The notes beneath the pieces are model-generated. The model saw nothing but the letters and a program-made list of their open reading frames with translations. It made no database searches and was not told the origin of the DNA. A stretch of 43,882 bases of DNA from Cudoniella acicularis (lineage: Eukaryota > Ascomycota > Leotiomycetes > Helotiales > Helotiaceae): positions 1 through 43,882 of the forward strand of contig JAAMPI010000306.1 in NCBI GenBank assembly GCA_013054445.1. Direction: 5' to 3'. Made by a program: the position numbers and the translations under genes. Positions within the stretch are counted from its first letter, which is position 1, and each line of letters starts with the position of its first letter. Below, one piece after another: positions 43,215 to 43,882 of this stretch.

Positions 43215-43882
43215 ATGTCACGAATCCTCCTTATAAGCTCTAACACACACCTATCCAAGGATATCCTCTCCGCCCTCCTCCAACTACCCGATACCCTCAT
43301 CGCCCAAATCTTCATCGCAGCCAAAGACGTTCCCACGGCGCGCAAAGCAATACCCTCAAACCCACTCCTTACCTTCCTCAAAGACTCCGGCCCGCACTCA
43401 ATCCTCGCCCGTACGGGCCCTATCGATGCCCTCTTCTACCTTACCCCAAACGGCTCTTCACTCCCCCAAAGCCGGGAGCTAATTGACGTCGCTCTCGCGC
43501 AAGGAGTGCCTCACTTCGTACTCGCATCTATTGATCACGGCAGCACCGCGGAACTCACAGGCATCAGACCACTAGATGTTCCTTCTCAGACTGAGCAGTA
43601 TCTGAAATCCCAGTCCGAGGGAACAGGGACATCATGGACGATTCTGCAAAGGGCGCAATGGATGGATAACATCAGCGATGAATTCATGGACGACGTGTTT
43701 GCCACTTTATGGGCCGGCTTACCTAAAGGCAAGAAAATGCAGTTAGTGAGTATGAGGGATGCGGGGTGGTTTGGAGCAAAAGCTTTAGTAGATCCGGGGA
43801 AGTGGAGGAATGAGGTGGTGGGTATGGCTGGGGATGAATTGAGTTTTGAGGAGGCTGAGAGGGTTTTCAGAGAGGTTGGGGG
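43215..43882 (+). CDS. NmrA-like NAD(P)-binding protein, 3' end outside window
   Basis: Open from ATG 43215 to the right edge (222 codons, no intron). The order of motifs fits atypical NmrA-like Rossmann proteins: a starting beta strand (RILLISSN), DALFYLTPNGSS, a HFVLASIDHGS strand, then LQRAQWMDNISDEFMDDVFA, as in TIL-rxxxFxeNf of the family, and a later GAKALVDPGKWRNEVV. The usual glycine-rich GxxGxxG loop after the first strand is missing (SSNTHLSKD instead), so NAD(P) binding may be weak or absent. The family includes nitrogen-regulation sensors and many quinone or isoflavone reductase-like enzymes; function here is unknown. Confidence 0.75.
   Translation, partial: MSRILLISSNTHLSKDILSALLQLPDTLIAQIFIAAKDVPTARKAIPSNPLLTFLKDSGPHSILARTGPIDALFYLTPNGSSLPQSRELIDVALAQGVPHFVLASIDHGSTAELTGIRPLDVPSQTEQYLKSQSEGTGTSWTILQRAQWMDNISDEFMDDVFATLWAGLPKGKKMQLVSMRDAGWFGAKALVDPGKWRNEVVGMAGDELSFEEAERVFREVG

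Noticed and set aside
1..43882. CRISPR arrays, bacterial operons, phage genes
   Set aside because: Sequence is clearly eukaryotic; no regularly spaced repeats and no prokaryotic gene layout.

Overview
The window reads as nuclear DNA of a filamentous ascomycete (Pezizomycotina; a helotialean or other leotiomycete is my guess from family resemblance, not a test). Reasons: 50-100 nt GT-AG introns with CTRAY-type branch sites, a HET-domain gene, GH28 and GH16 secreted enzymes, a dispersed 5S rRNA gene, a homeodomain plus C2H2 regulator, a GT90 enzyme, and a Tc1-type transposon carrying C-to-T/G-to-A damage like that left by repeat-induced point mutation (RIP).

Layout. 1-1659: HET pseudogene with three in-frame TAG codons. 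2673-4223 (-): GH28 polygalacturonase with an N-terminal Cys module and Thr-rich linker. 4862-5195 (-): possible P450 relic. 6170-6463 (-): small unknown CDS. 6802-6920 (+): 5S rRNA. 7963-9061 (+): GH16 glucanase-like protein. 9529-9985 (-): UDP-glucose 4-epimerase relic. 11181-12345 (+): GT2 glycosyltransferase pseudogene, running into a RIP-damaged Tc1 relic at 12343-13080 (-). 14146-15601 (-) and 16869-18746 (+): an epoxide hydrolase and a Baeyer-Villiger monooxygenase, divergent, with a 93-bp inverted repeat between them. 19960-20316 (+): secreted peptide with two defensin-like cysteine modules, the second out of frame. 23572-26004 (+): seven-exon secreted FAD-linked oxidase. 28221-29838 (-): GT90/CAP10 protein with a one-base shift in an A-run. 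31343-33320 (-): decayed DHA1-type MFS transporter. 34013-40399 (-): DUF3237 protein, BLOC-1 subunit 1 homologue, ribosomal protein S8 and the homeodomain/C2H2 factor, an intact housekeeping block. 41046-42508 (+): monocarboxylate-type MFS transporter with a one-base deletion. 43215 to the right edge: NmrA-like protein.

How the parts fit. There is no bacterial-style operon and no clear biosynthetic cluster. The secreted enzymes (GH28, GH16, FAD oxidase, Cys-rich peptide) suit a plant-associated or saprotrophic lifestyle. The epoxide hydrolase and monooxygenase could share a bidirectional control region. The most striking property is decay: HET, GT2, DHA1 transporter, epimerase, P450-like relic and transposon are broken, and three more genes carry single-base frameshifts. 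Damage falls into two classes: C-to-T/G-to-A nonsense changes (HET, GT2, DHA1, Tc1) and one-base indels in or beside homopolymers (peptide, GT90, MCT). The second class could be assembly error and should be checked first.

I found no convincing new multi-gene system. The best candidates for new biology are the tandem defensin-like peptide, the inverted repeat in the divergent promoter, and a degenerate short repeat family present at three places.
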